Assembly (NCBI GenBank): GCA_002492465.1
Contig: DKYT01000034.1
Coordinates: 1-15,794 of the forward strand
Direction: 5' to 3'
Source of the DNA: Lachnospiraceae bacterium UBA7093
GTDB lineage: Bacteria > Bacillota > Clostridia > Lachnospirales > Lachnospiraceae
DNA length: 15,794 bases
The notes under the pieces were generated by a model. The model searched no databases and was not told the DNA's origin. It saw only the letters and a program-made list of their open reading frames with translations. Shown here piece by piece: positions 1-8,581 of this stretch (its first letter is position 1; each line of letters starts with the position of its first letter). The position numbers and the translations under genes were made by a program.

Positions 1-2610
1 AATAGCCGCCTGCGCCGCCGCCAACCTGGCAATCGGCACTCTAAACGGTGAGCAGGAAACATAGGTAAGTCCAACCTTATGGCAGAACTCCACAGAAGAG
101 GGATCTCCGCCGTGCTCGCCGCAGATACCAAGCTTGATATCCGGTCTGGTCTTTCTGCCCTTTTCAGCCGCCATCTGTACCAGTTGTCCTACGCCGCTCT
201 GATCCAATCTTGCAAACGGATCGGATTCGTAGATCTTTTTCTTGTAATAGTCGCCTAAGAACTTTCCGGCATCGTCTCTTGAGAAGCCAAAGGTCATCTG
301 CGTCAGATCGTTTGTGCCGAAGGAGAAGAACTCTGCTTCCTCGGCGATCTCATCGGCAAGAAGTGCCGCACGGGGAATTTCAATCATCGTTCCGATATGG
401 TATGTGATATCGGAATTTTTCTCCTTCTTAACCTTCTCTGCTGTTTCCACTACTACATCCTTGACATATTTCAATTCCTTCTTCTCGCCTACCAGCGGAA
501 TCATAATTTCAGGAACCACGTCAAAGCCCTTTTCATTTCTCACTTCAATCGCAGCTTCCATTACTGCGCGGGTCTGCATTCTTGCAATTTCAGGATAAGT
601 TACGGCAAGCCGGCAGCCTCTGTGTCCCATCATAGGATTGAATTCGTGCAGGGAATCGCATACCTCCTGTACCTCTTCAGCCGTCATCATCATATTGATG
701 GCAAGATCGTCTATATCTCCCTGGTCTGTGGGAACAAATTCATGGAGCGGAGGATCCAGGAAACGAATGGTAACCGGTCTTCCTTCCATTACCTCATAAA
801 GCGCTTTAAAGTCGCCCTTCTGATAAGGGATCAAAGCGTTTAATGCCTTCTCTCTCTCCTGTACGGTTCTGGAAAGGATCATCTGTCTGATCTTGGGAAT
901 TCTGTCCGGCTCAAAAAACATATGCTCTGTACGGCATAAACCAATGCCTTCTGCACCATATTTGATGGCATTTGCCGCATCCGCCGGGGTATCGGCGTTG
1001 GTGCGGACCTTCAGCTTGCGGAAGGAATCCGCCCATTTCATAATTCTCTCGAAATTGCCACTGATGGAAGCCTCCTGGGTCTTAATATCTCCGTCGTAAA
1101 TCTTTCCGGTGGAACCATCTAATGAAATATAGTCGCCCTCATGGTAAACATGTCCGCCCAGCTGGAATTCCTTTTCCTCCTCGTTGATGGAGATATCGCC
1201 GCAGCCCGATACACAGCAGGTTCCCATGCCTCGCGCTACTACTGCCGCATGGGAGGTCATACCGCCCCGGACTGTTAAAATTCCTTCCGCCGCATGCATT
1301 CCCTCGATGTCCTCCGGAGAGGTCTCCAGACGTACCAAAATAACTCTTTCTCCCTTTTCATGCGCTTCCTTTGCCTCCAGCGCCGTAAAATATACTTTGC
1401 CGGCAGCTGCACCGGGAGATGCAGGGAGCGCCTGTCCGATTACCAGCCCGCTCTTAAGCGCCTCAGGATCAAAGGTAGGATGCAAAAGCTGATCCAGTGA
1501 TTTTGCCTCTATACGGCATACTGCCTCCTCCGGAGTGATTTTGCCCTCGTCCACCAGATCGCATGCGATCTGCAGCGCTGCCTGGGCGGTACGTTTGCCG
1601 TTTCTGGTCTGCAGGAAGAACAGCTTGCCATTTTCAATGGTAAATTCCATATCCTGCATATCGCGGTAATGATTTTCCAATTTTGTAGCTATCTCTATAA
1701 ACTGTGCATAGCACTCCGGAAGATCCTCTTCCAGTTTTGTAATGGGCTGAGGCGTTCTGATACCTGCAACCACATCTTCGCCCTGTGCGTTGATCAGATA
1801 TTCGCCGTAAATGCCCTTTGCACCTGTGGAAGGATTACGGGTAAAAGCAACGCCGGTTCCGGAGGTGTTGCCCATATTGCCGAATACCATTGCCTGCACG
1901 TTAACTGCGGTTCCCCAATCGCCCGGGATATCGTTCATTCTACGATATACAATTGCTCTCTCATTATCCCAGGAACGGAATACCGCTTTCACAGCCTCCA
2001 TCAACTGAATCTTGGGCTCCTGAGGGAACTCCTCTCCCATCTTGTCCTTATAAACTGCCTTAAATCTGGCAATTACTTCTTTCAAATCATCTGCGGTCAG
2101 ATCGGTGTCAAATTTAACCCCCTTACCTTCTTTCATCTCATCCAGTATTCTCTCAAAAAAGGATTTGGGAATTTCCATTACCACATCCGAAAACATCTGG
2201 ATAAATCTTCTATAGGAATCATAAGCGAAGCGGGGATTTCCGGTCTTAGCTGCAAATCCCTCCACAGCAACGTCATTGAGACCTAAATTTAAAATTGTAT
2301 CCATCATACCCGGCATGGATGCCCTTGCGCCGGAACGGACTGAAACCAAAAGCGGATTATCTGTATCGCCAAATTTCTTGCCCTGCTTCTCCTCAAGCTC
2401 GGCAAGGGCTGTAAAAATCTGGTCTTTGATCTCATCCGAAATCTGTTTTCCCTGTGTGTAATAGTCTGTACATGCTTCCGTGGTCACGGTGAAGCCCTGG
2501 GGAATCGGCAGACCTAAATTGGTCATTTCAGCCAGATTTGCGCCCTTGCCGCCTAACAAGTTGCGCATATCAGCACTTCCCTCTTCAAAAGAATAAACCC
2601 ATTTTGCCAT
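1..2610 (-). CDS. ppdK: Pyruvate, phosphate dikinase (3' end cut by window edge)
   Basis: The enzyme interconverts pyruvate, ATP and phosphate with phosphoenolpyruvate, AMP and pyrophosphate in the cytoplasm; in many anaerobes it works glycolytically. The frame is open from ATG at 2608-2610 to base 1, giving 870 codons, only a few short of the usual clostridial length of about 874. The order is an N-terminal ATP-grasp half (about 1-340), the phosphohistidine swivel domain (about 380-500) and the C-terminal PEP/pyruvate barrel (about 510-870). The phospho-carrier histidine is His454 in GGMTSHAAVVARGMG, and the catalytic cysteine is Cys830 in GICGEHGGDP. Both are one residue before the classic C. 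symbiosum positions. A GAGGGAG ribosome binding site precedes the start. It lies downstream of the phosphodiesterase gene on the same strand but has its own promoter. Identification is secure; only the last residues are missing. Confidence 0.97.
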   Translation of the reverse strand, partial: MAKWVYSFEEGSADMRNLLGGKGANLAEMTNLGLPIPQGFTVTTEACTDYYTQGKQISDEIKDQIFTALAELEEKQGKKFGDTDNPLLVSVRSGARASMPGMMDTILNLGLNDVAVEGFAAKTGNPRFAYDSYRRFIQMFSDVVMEIPKSFFERILDEMKEGKGVKFDTDLTADDLKEVIARFKAVYKDKMGEEFPQEPKIQLMEAVKAVFRSWDNERAIVYRRMNDIPGDWGTAVNVQAMVFGNMGNTSGTGVAFTRNPSTGAKGIYGEYLINAQGEDVVAGIRTPQPITKLEEDLPECYAQFIEIATKLENHYRDMQDMEFTIENGKLFFLQTRNGKRTAQAALQIACDLVDEGKITPEEAVCRIEAKSLDQLLHPTFDPEALKSGLVIGQALPASPGAAAGKVYFTALEAKEAHEKGERVILVRLETSPEDIEGMHAAEGILTVRGGMTSHAAVVARGMGTCCVSGCGDISINEEEKEFQLGGHVYHEGDYISLDGSTGKIYDGDIKTQEASISGNFERIMKWADSFRKLKVRTNADTPADAANAIKYGAEGIGLCRTEHMFFEPDRIPKIRQMILSRTVQEREKALNALIPYQKGDFKALYEVMEGRPVTIRFLDPPLHEFVPTDQGDIDDLAINMMMTAEEVQEVCDSLHEFNPMMGHRGCRLAVTYPEIARMQTRAVMEAAIEVRNEKGFDVVPEIMIPLVGEKKELKYVKDVVVETAEKVKKEKNSDITYHIGTMIEIPRAALLADEIAEEAEFFSFGTNDLTQMTFGFSRDDAGKFLGDYYKKKIYESDPFARLDQSGVGQLVQMAAEKGRKTRPDIKLGICGEHGGDPSSVEFCHKVGLTYVSCSPFRVPIARLAAAQAAI

Positions 2611-2668
2611 ACTCTTTTTCTCCCTCTTTCATTTTAGGACAACAGCCTGCAATCCCCTTTTACCATCA

Positions 2669-2709
2669 ACAACAAACGCCGCCACGCTTTGCGAGTCGGC
2701 TAATTGTAA
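2669..2709. repeat. Diverged palindromic repeat unit in the ppdK leader
   Basis: This 41-bp stretch matches the palindromic unit found at 12803-12843 at 30 of the 39 positions from 2671 to 2709, without gaps. It can fold through GCCG/CGGC and CGC/GCG around a short loop. Relative to the other copies one stem pair changes from T-A to C-G, a compensatory substitution that supports a paired structure. It lies in the 276-bp gap between ppdK and the phosphodiesterase gene, inside the predicted ppdK leader. The rest of that gap holds the ppdK promoter and no convincing gene. Confidence 0.6.
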
Positions 2710-2783
2710 GTACATACTGTGGGCAGCCCAGCCTCGGAAATATACGGCATTAGGCAATTCTTCTGCATCTGCTGTCTTTTCTA

Positions 2784-2823
2784 AATATTGGATAAAGAAC
2801 CAATTTTATCCTCGTCCAATATT
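2784..2823. promoter_or_regulatory. Inverted repeat across the ppdK promoter and start of the leader
   Basis: AATATTGG (2784-2791) and CCAATATT (2816-2823) form a perfect 8-bp inverted repeat. The second arm overlaps the -10 hexamer. Nested inside, GGATAAA (2790-2796) pairs with TTTATCC (2805-2811) around an 8-nt loop. The inner hairpin would be transcribed at the very start of the leader, whereas the outer arm over the -10 would act only as DNA. It may be an operator, an RNA 5' hairpin, or both. No regulator is identified. Confidence 0.4.
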
Positions 2824-2826
2824 ATA
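2821..2826 (-). promoter_or_regulatory. Extended -10 promoter of ppdK
   Basis: The minus strand carries TGATATAAT, a perfect -10 hexamer with the TGn extension. No good -35 hexamer lies 16-18 nt upstream, as is usual for extended -10 promoters. Transcription would begin near 2814, giving a leader of about 200 nt before ppdK. An inverted repeat (2784-2791 and 2816-2823) overlaps this element. Confidence 0.55.
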
Positions 2827-2886
2827 TCATAACATTGGCAATCCTGCACTATTTTTTCAAAAAAATATCTGCTTTTTTCAACACAA

Positions 2887-3714
2887 TTACTTACCATCCG
2901 GTATAAAGGAATCAAATATGAAAAGATCAAATTGATTTCTTGCCCTCTCAAGCTCCTCCTGATTTTTGATGGTCCACGCCGCCGCCATATTCCGATACAG
3001 TTTCCGGCACAGCTTCCTTGCCGCCACGTCCGCATATTTGTGATTGTATGCCACAAAATCAGGCTTCGTTATCCAATTCAACATCAGATTCTCCAGGAAG
3101 AAATACAATCCCCCGTGAAATTCGCCGGATCTTGTGAACCCGTCGGAAAGCTGCCCTCTTACGATCTTATTACGATATCTCCTGTACCACAAAAGCGCCA
3201 TTGGATTAAAGGATTCCACACAGTAAAGTCCTTTATACTTCTGCAAAAGAGCATCCGCCGCCGGACAGACAGCAGTATCCGTCCACTCCACCTTCAGCTC
3301 CACAATCAGTGGAACCTTTCCTTTTACCAGATTAAGCACATCCTCAAACTTTGGAATTCTCTCCTGACTGTCGCAAAGGGTAAACTCCTTTAACTCCTGC
3401 CAGGTGTAGTCGCATACCTTACCCGGCTTTTGACAGATTCGCTTAAGGGTAAAATCGTGAAATACCACCGGCACCTTGTCCTTGGTAACCTGAACATCCA
3501 TTTCAATTCCGTAACCCGCTTCTACCGCTTTTTGAAAAGCGGCAAGAGAGTTCTCCGGCGCATCGGAGGCATTGTCATGGAGCCCTCTGTGGGCATAATA
3601 GACGCCCAAAAATTTCTTTCTTTCCTTCCGATTGCCAAGCCGCGGCATAATCGCCAGAAAATAAAGGACTACAAGCGCTGCCGCCGCTATAAGTACTATA
3701 CACAAAGCTGTCAT
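2887..3714 (-). CDS. Membrane-anchored glycerophosphodiester phosphodiesterase
   Basis: It is predicted to hydrolyse glycerophosphodiesters to glycerol 3-phosphate and an alcohol, as GDPD/UgpQ family enzymes do. The 275-residue protein starts with one hydrophobic helix (about 3-23) and a basic stretch, then the catalytic barrel. Family motifs are visible: AHRG with His42 and Arg43, PENS at 53-56, the metal ligands of EMD at Glu71 and Asp73, HD at His86-Asp87, and the VELK strand with Glu139. The single N-terminal helix suggests tethering to the membrane. It starts 40 nt after the transporter stop codon, with an AGGTGAT ribosome binding site, so the two are probably co-transcribed and may act on related substrates. 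The domain call is firm; the natural substrate is unknown. Confidence 0.9.
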   Translation of the reverse strand: MTALCIVLIAAAALVVLYFLAIMPRLGNRKERKKFLGVYYAHRGLHDNASDAPENSLAAFQKAVEAGYGIEMDVQVTKDKVPVVFHDFTLKRICQKPGKVCDYTWQELKEFTLCDSQERIPKFEDVLNLVKGKVPLIVELKVEWTDTAVCPAADALLQKYKGLYCVESFNPMALLWYRRYRNKIVRGQLSDGFTRSGEFHGGLYFFLENLMLNWITKPDFVAYNHKYADVAARKLCRKLYRNMAAAWTIKNQEELERARNQFDLFIFDSFIPDGK

Positions 3715-3754
3715 TTTTTAATCACCTGTCTTAAAATTTTCTTTCGTTCCTGCT

Positions 3755-5065
3755 TTAATCGTCTACATCGAAATTTTCCAGTACACTTTTCTTTTTATCC
3801 GGTCTTGCATCTCCATGGCGAACCTGACCCATTGTAAGAAAAGCAAGAACCGAAAACAGGAAAGCATAGGGGAACAGGGTTCTATACGAAACATTCTCCA
3901 ATAAAAATCCTGATAAAATCGGAGTAAAGATCTGCGCCGTCATGGAAAAGGTGTAATAAGTTCCCGTAAACTTCCCGATATCGCAGCCTTTGCTCATCTC
4001 CACGATCATAGGATAGGAATTCACATTAATCGCCGCCCATCCGACCCCGATCACGGCAAAAGCAATATTAATCGCCGGATGATATCCATTGGCAAAAATC
4101 GCCGCAAAGTAGCACACGCTCATCAAAGTAATTCCGCCTAAGATGGTCTTTTTCCTACCGATCCTGCTGGAAATATTTCCAATGGGAATATAGCTGATAA
4201 TCGCCGCCACCGTGGCAACCATCAGGCAGTCTGCAAAACCGCCACCTTCCATCTTCCACACCACCCTGGTGTATCTTGAAAATGCAGTTGTGACCGCATT
4301 ATACGCTGTAAACCAGAGGAAAATGGAAGCAAGGAGAAAAATCATGCTGCGCTTTACTTCCTTCGGCATAGGCGCCTTTTCCCCCGCCTCCTGCTCCGCC
4401 ACATCCTCCGTTTCCACGATCACACCGGCGCTTTCCTCATAGGCATGAATTTCCGCTTCCATCTTCGCCTTGACTTTCTTTTCATTGATGGTAATCACAA
4501 GAACACCTATGGAAATAATCATCAATGCCGCCACACTGACAAACAGGGGCAGATAATCCGGATGTTCCCCTTTTCCCACCAGAAGCTTTATCATAATCAG
4601 GGTATAAACGCCGCCTACCGCTCCCATCAGATTGATAATGGCATTTCCCTTGCTCCGCAGCTTATTGGGCGTCAAATCCGGCATAAGCGCTACCGCCGGA
4701 GAGCGATACAGCCCCATGGAAATCAGCAGTGCAAACAACGCGCCTACAAAAAGAGGCAGATTTGCGCTTCTGTCCGCTATGGGAAGCAGCATCAGAAAGA
4801 GTACGGCAAGGAGCGTTCCTCCCGTGATAAATGGCATTCTTTTTCCGATCCTTGTATCCACCTTGTCCGAAAGGCTTCCAAACAAGGGCAGTAAAAACAA
4901 CGCCAGCACATTATCCGCCGCCATGATGACGCCGGTAATGGTTTCCCCAAGACCAAATGTTCCCTGCAAAATCAGCGGTATGATATTATCATACATCTGC
5001 CAGAACGCGCTGATGGACAGAAATGCAAGTCCGATAAAAAAGGTACGTCTGTAATTCAGTTTCAT
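3755..5065 (-). CDS. Major facilitator superfamily transporter
   Basis: This 436-residue polytopic membrane protein of the MFS fold has about twelve hydrophobic segments. Its cytoplasmic motif A is well preserved between the second and third helices (GSLSDKVDTRIGKR, residues 63-75 or so). A long charged central loop (about 190-240, rich in Glu and Lys) separates the two six-helix halves, as is typical. The overall look, with SAFWQMYDNIIPLIL near the N terminus, resembles the sugar/GPH-like or SLC45-like MFS proteins common in Lachnospiraceae. A GTGAGGAAC ribosome binding site precedes the ATG. It is the first gene of a unit with the phosphodiesterase gene, so a role in taking up a sugar or a glycerol-containing compound is possible but unproven. 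The substrate cannot be read from sequence. Confidence 0.85.
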   Translation of the reverse strand: MKLNYRRTFFIGLAFLSISAFWQMYDNIIPLILQGTFGLGETITGVIMAADNVLALFLLPLFGSLSDKVDTRIGKRMPFITGGTLLAVLFLMLLPIADRSANLPLFVGALFALLISMGLYRSPAVALMPDLTPNKLRSKGNAIINLMGAVGGVYTLIMIKLLVGKGEHPDYLPLFVSVAALMIISIGVLVITINEKKVKAKMEAEIHAYEESAGVIVETEDVAEQEAGEKAPMPKEVKRSMIFLLASIFLWFTAYNAVTTAFSRYTRVVWKMEGGGFADCLMVATVAAIISYIPIGNISSRIGRKKTILGGITLMSVCYFAAIFANGYHPAINIAFAVIGVGWAAINVNSYPMIVEMSKGCDIGKFTGTYYTFSMTAQIFTPILSGFLLENVSYRTLFPYAFLFSVLAFLTMGQVRHGDARPDKKKSVLENFDVDD

Positions 5066-5098
5066 AAGTGTTCCTCACTTTTTCAGATTGATAACACT

Positions 5099-5104
5099 AT
5101 TTTA
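5099..5104 (-). promoter_or_regulatory. Possible extended -10 promoter for the transporter unit
   Basis: The minus strand reads TGCTAAAAT, a TGn-extended -10 (TAAAAT), 33 nt before the transporter start. No convincing -35 hexamer accompanies it. Confidence 0.35.
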
Positions 5105-5145
5105 GCATTGAATCCAATAATAAACCATCGATTTCCATAAATTCC

Positions 5146-5173
5146 TTGCAAAATCCCTATTTTTCTGTAAAAT
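5146..5173 (+). promoter_or_regulatory. Promoter of the ABC-F gene
   Basis: TTGCAA (5146-5151) and TAAAAT (5168-5173) are separated by 16 nt and lie upstream of the ABC-F start, with a leader of about 45 nt. The -10 lies inside a perfect inverted repeat described separately. Confidence 0.5.
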
Positions 5174-5176
5174 AGG
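5156..5176. promoter_or_regulatory. Perfect inverted repeat over the ABC-F -10 region (operator candidate)
   Basis: CCTATTTT (5156-5163) and AAAATAGG (5169-5176) are exact inverted copies around a 5-nt centre, and the right arm overlaps the predicted -10 hexamer. No T-tract follows on either strand, so it does not look like a terminator. Its position between two divergent units makes an operator the simplest reading. Confidence 0.4.
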
Positions 5177-5226
5177 TAGATGTGATGTATCGAAAAAGAT
5201 TTTGGATTGAGAGGAGTTTATAAAAA

Positions 5227-6864
5227 ATGATCAGTGCAAACAACGTAACCCTGCGAATCGGAAAAAAAGCTTTATTTGAAGATGTGAATATTAAATTTAC
5301 GGAAGGAAACTGCTATGGTCTGATCGGCGCTAACGGCGCCGGTAAATCTACCTTTTTAAAGATCCTGTCGGGTCAGCTGGAGACCACCAACGGAGACGTA
5401 TCTGTCACGCCCGGTCAGCGTCTTTCCGTGCTGGAGCAGGATCATTTCAAATATGATGCATATCCTGTTATGGATGTGGTCATTATGGGAAATGAACGTC
5501 TGTATCAGATCATGAAAGAAAAAGATGCCATTTACGCCAAGGAAGATTTCACTGACGAAGACGGCATCCGGGCAAGCGAACTGGAAGGGGAATTTGCAGA
5601 AATGGACGGATGGGAAGCGGAATCCAATGCTGCTATGCTGTTAAACGGTCTGGGAATCGACACCTCCATCCATTATTCTCTTATGAAGGATTTAAACGGT
5701 AACGAAAAGGTCAAGGTGCTTCTTGCCAAGGCGCTTTTCGGCAATCCCGATATTCTGCTTCTGGATGAGCCTACCAACCACCTGGATCTGGACGCCATTG
5801 CCTGGCTGGAGGAGTTTCTAATTAATTTTGAAAACACCGTAATTGTGGTGTCCCATGACCGTTATTTCCTGAATAAGGTCTGCACCCACACCGCCGATAT
5901 CGACTACGGCAAAATCCAGCTTTATGCCGGAAACTATGACTTCTGGTATGAATCCAGTCAGCTTTTGATCAAACAGATGAAAGAGGCGAATAAGAAAAAG
6001 GAAGAAAAGATCAAGGAGCTGCAGGAATTTATCTCCCGTTTCTCCGCCAATGCTTCCAAGTCTAAGCAGGCTACCTCCAGAAAACGCGCCCTGGAAAAAA
6101 TCGAGCTGGACGAGATCAAACCCTCCAGCCGTAAATATCCCTATATTGATTTCCGTCCCGAGCGGGAAATCGGAAACGAAGTATTAACGGTAGAGGGAAT
6201 CTCCAAAACCATCAACGGGGAAAAGATTCTTGACAATATTTCCTTTATTGTAGGGCATGATGATAAGATTGCCTTTGTAGGCGGCAACGAGCTTGCCAAA
6301 ACCACTCTGTTCCAGATTCTGATGGGCGAAATAGAACCGGACGAGGGTACCTTCAAATGGGGCGTGACCACTTCCCAGGCATACTTCCCCAAGGACAGTA
6401 CCGCCGAGTTTGACAATGACTACACCATCGTAGACTGGCTCACCGGCTACTCTCCTGTAAAGGATGTGACCTATGTGCGCGGCTTCCTGGGACGTATGCT
6501 CTTTGCCGGAGAAGACGGGGTAAAGAAGGTAAAGGTTCTCTCCGGTGGAGAAAAGGTTCGCTGTCTGCTGTCCAAAATGATGATCAGCGGTTCCAATTGC
6601 CTGATCCTGGATGAGCCTACCAACCATCTGGACATGGAATCCATCACGGCGCTCAACAACGGGCTGATCAAGTTCCCTGGCGTTGCGCTCTTTGCCTGCC
6701 ATGACCATCAGTTTGTACAGACCACGGCAAACCGCATTATGGAGATTCTTCCTGACGGCAGCCTGATCGATAAGATCACCACCTATGACGAATATTTGGA
6801 AAGCGACGAAATGGCAAGAAAGCGTACTGTTTATACAAAACAGGCGGAAGAAGACGAAGATTAA
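5227..6864 (+). CDS. ABC-F family ATPase, YbiT/YkpA-like
   Basis: This soluble protein has two ATP-binding domains and no membrane segments, as in ABC-F translation factors that act at the ribosomal E site. It is 545 residues long, usual for the YbiT/YkpA group. Domain 1 has Walker A GANGAGKST (34-42), an altered signature LNGNE (156-160) and Walker B LLLDEP with Glu181. A basic coiled linker (about 250-310) joins it to domain 2, which has a degenerate Walker A (352-360, GGNELAKTT), a canonical LSGGEK (438-443) and LILDEP with Glu463. The asymmetry is discussed as a finding. GAGAGGAG lies upstream of the ATG. The PHP-HAD gene follows after 11 nt, so the two probably share a transcript. A housekeeping role in translation seems more likely than antibiotic resistance, but neither is shown. 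Confidence 0.9.
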   Translation: MISANNVTLRIGKKALFEDVNIKFTEGNCYGLIGANGAGKSTFLKILSGQLETTNGDVSVTPGQRLSVLEQDHFKYDAYPVMDVVIMGNERLYQIMKEKDAIYAKEDFTDEDGIRASELEGEFAEMDGWEAESNAAMLLNGLGIDTSIHYSLMKDLNGNEKVKVLLAKALFGNPDILLLDEPTNHLDLDAIAWLEEFLINFENTVIVVSHDRYFLNKVCTHTADIDYGKIQLYAGNYDFWYESSQLLIKQMKEANKKKEEKIKELQEFISRFSANASKSKQATSRKRALEKIELDEIKPSSRKYPYIDFRPEREIGNEVLTVEGISKTINGEKILDNISFIVGHDDKIAFVGGNELAKTTLFQILMGEIEPDEGTFKWGVTTSQAYFPKDSTAEFDNDYTIVDWLTGYSPVKDVTYVRGFLGRMLFAGEDGVKKVKVLSGGEKVRCLLSKMMISGSNCLILDEPTNHLDMESITALNNGLIKFPGVALFACHDHQFVQTTANRIMEILPDGSLIDKITTYDEYLESDEMARKRTVYTKQAEEDED

Positions 6865-6875
6865 ACGGTGCTGTT

Positions 6876-8555
6876 ATGAATATTGTTGATTTGCACGTGC
6901 ATTCAAATAAATCTGACGGGAGCCTGACTCCCGCACAGCTGGTAGACTATGCTGTGGAAAAAGGTCTCTCCGCCTTTGCCCTCACCGACCATGATACAAC
7001 AGACGGTATCGACGAGGCATTGGAGGCGGCAAAGGAAAAAAACATCCAGGTCATTCCCGGCATTGAGTTCTCCTCCGAATACGAGGGGCAGGATATCCAC
7101 ATCGTAGGACTTTATATAGATTATAAAAGCGACTTTTTTAAGCGTCGTCTCATAAACTTTGTAAACGGACGAACCATCCGGAATAAAGAAATGTGCAGGC
7201 GGCTTACAGCCCATGGCATTCCTGTCACCTACGAGGAACTGACGGCGGAATTCCCGGGCTGTGTGATCACCCGCTCCCACTATGCCAAGTTCCTGCAAAG
7301 TCACGGCTACACCAAAAGCATGAAGGAGGCGTTTGACCGATACATTGGCGACCGCTGTCCCTGCTTTGTGCCCAGGAAGAAAATAACCCCCATGCGTGCC
7401 GTTGAAATTATCCTAAAGGCAGGCGGCTTTCCGGTTCTTGCCCATCCCCTGCTCTATCACATGGGTGCCGACAGATTAGAACGTCTGGTATCCATTTTAA
7501 AGGATATGGGGCTTCAAGGACTGGAAGCCATCTACTGCACCTACACCCCCTCAGACGAGAGGCAGATGCGCGCCCTTGCGGCAAAATATGATCTCTGCAT
7601 CAGCGGCGGTTCCGACTTTCACGGCAGCGCCAAACCCGGTCTGGATCTTGCAACCGGCTATGGAAAGCTATTTATCCCCGAAGAAGTGTTAGATAAAATC
7701 AACCAGCGAAGAGAATGGATGAAACAGCATCCTGAACAATTAAAGCATACAAAAATCCTTTTTACCGATCTGGACGGCACTCTGCTAAACAGCCAGAAAA
7801 CCATCAGCGATTATACCCGGGAGGTACTGCGTCAATGGTGCCAGGCGGGGCACAAGTTGGTGCTCTGCTCCGGCAGAGCCATCGACAGTGTTCAGGATGT
7901 GAAAGAGTCTCTCCATCTGGACTTTTCCGGCATGTACCTGATCGGCTATAACGGCGGGCAGATCTACGATGACGACCGGAAAGAAACCCTGTACAAGACC
8001 GCTCTGTCACTTGAACAGACCAACCATATTATGCAGGAGGCGGCAAAGGCAGGGGTTCATGTCCACACCTACTCCGATACCCATATTGTAACCTCCCGGG
8101 AGGATGAAGAGCTGACCTTTTACCGAAGGGCGATTTTCTCCCCTGTGATTGTCTGTGAAAATGTGATGGATGTGCTGAAGGAAGGACCTTGCAAATGCCT
8201 TGCCGTTGAGATCAAGGATCCGGAAAGGCTGGAACGCTTCCGCCTTTCTCTTCTGCCCTGGGCGGAAAAAGAAGGCATCAGCATGATTTATTCCAATCCC
8301 TACTACCTGGAATTTTTCCCTGCTGTTTCCGGAAAAGGCGCCGCAGTGAAGATTCTTTGCCAGCTTTTAAATATCAATCCCTATTTTTCTGTTGCCGCCG
8401 GCGACGCCCAAAACGATATTTCCATGATTGAAGCTGCCGGAATGGGGATTGCCATGGCAAATGGCAGCGAAGATATTAAAATGGCGGCAACTACCATTAC
8501 CGCCTTTGACAATGACCATGATGGGCTGGCGCATGCGCTGATCGATCTCATTTAG
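6876..8555 (+). CDS. PHP-domain phosphoesterase fused to a Cof-type HAD phosphatase
   Basis: Two hydrolases are joined in one 559-residue chain. Residues 1 to about 285 form a PHP domain of the YciV/RNase AM type: HVHSNKSDG with His7, His9 and Asp14, LTDHDT with Asp38-His39-Asp40, GIEFS with Glu64, His75, and a late SDFHG motif. Such proteins remove phosphate from nucleotides or trim RNA 5' ends. Residues from about 292 form an HAD-IIB (Cof-like) phosphatase: FTDLDGT with nucleophile Asp298 and acid Asp300, the SGRA motif, Lys487, and GDAQND with Asp510 and Asp514. All catalytic positions are present in both halves. The junction (about 280-295) is a short charged stretch. It follows the ABC-F gene after 11 nt with only a weak ribosome binding site, suggesting coupling. 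Substrates are unknown; nucleotide or sugar phosphates are reasonable guesses. Confidence 0.9.
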   Translation: MNIVDLHVHSNKSDGSLTPAQLVDYAVEKGLSAFALTDHDTTDGIDEALEAAKEKNIQVIPGIEFSSEYEGQDIHIVGLYIDYKSDFFKRRLINFVNGRTIRNKEMCRRLTAHGIPVTYEELTAEFPGCVITRSHYAKFLQSHGYTKSMKEAFDRYIGDRCPCFVPRKKITPMRAVEIILKAGGFPVLAHPLLYHMGADRLERLVSILKDMGLQGLEAIYCTYTPSDERQMRALAAKYDLCISGGSDFHGSAKPGLDLATGYGKLFIPEEVLDKINQRREWMKQHPEQLKHTKILFTDLDGTLLNSQKTISDYTREVLRQWCQAGHKLVLCSGRAIDSVQDVKESLHLDFSGMYLIGYNGGQIYDDDRKETLYKTALSLEQTNHIMQEAAKAGVHVHTYSDTHIVTSREDEELTFYRRAIFSPVIVCENVMDVLKEGPCKCLAVEIKDPERLERFRLSLLPWAEKEGISMIYSNPYYLEFFPAVSGKGAAVKILCQLLNINPYFSVAAGDAQNDISMIEAAGMGIAMANGSEDIKMAATTITAFDNDHDGLAHALIDLI

Positions 8556-8581
8556 ATTCCAGTATCCATTGATTCTAATGC

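Noticed and set aside
2700..2768. A 22-codon open frame inside the predicted ppdK leader (minus strand)
   Set aside because: There is no ribosome binding site before its ATG, and it overlaps the palindromic repeat, so it is more likely a chance frame than a leader peptide.
2781..3056. A 91-residue open frame on the minus strand
   Set aside because: It lies mostly inside the phosphodiesterase gene in another frame and has no start signal or family resemblance.
5227..6864. Reading the ABC-F gene as an antibiotic resistance determinant
   Set aside because: The length, linker and altered motifs fit the housekeeping YbiT/YkpA-like group, and nothing in the sequence points to a drug-resistance type.
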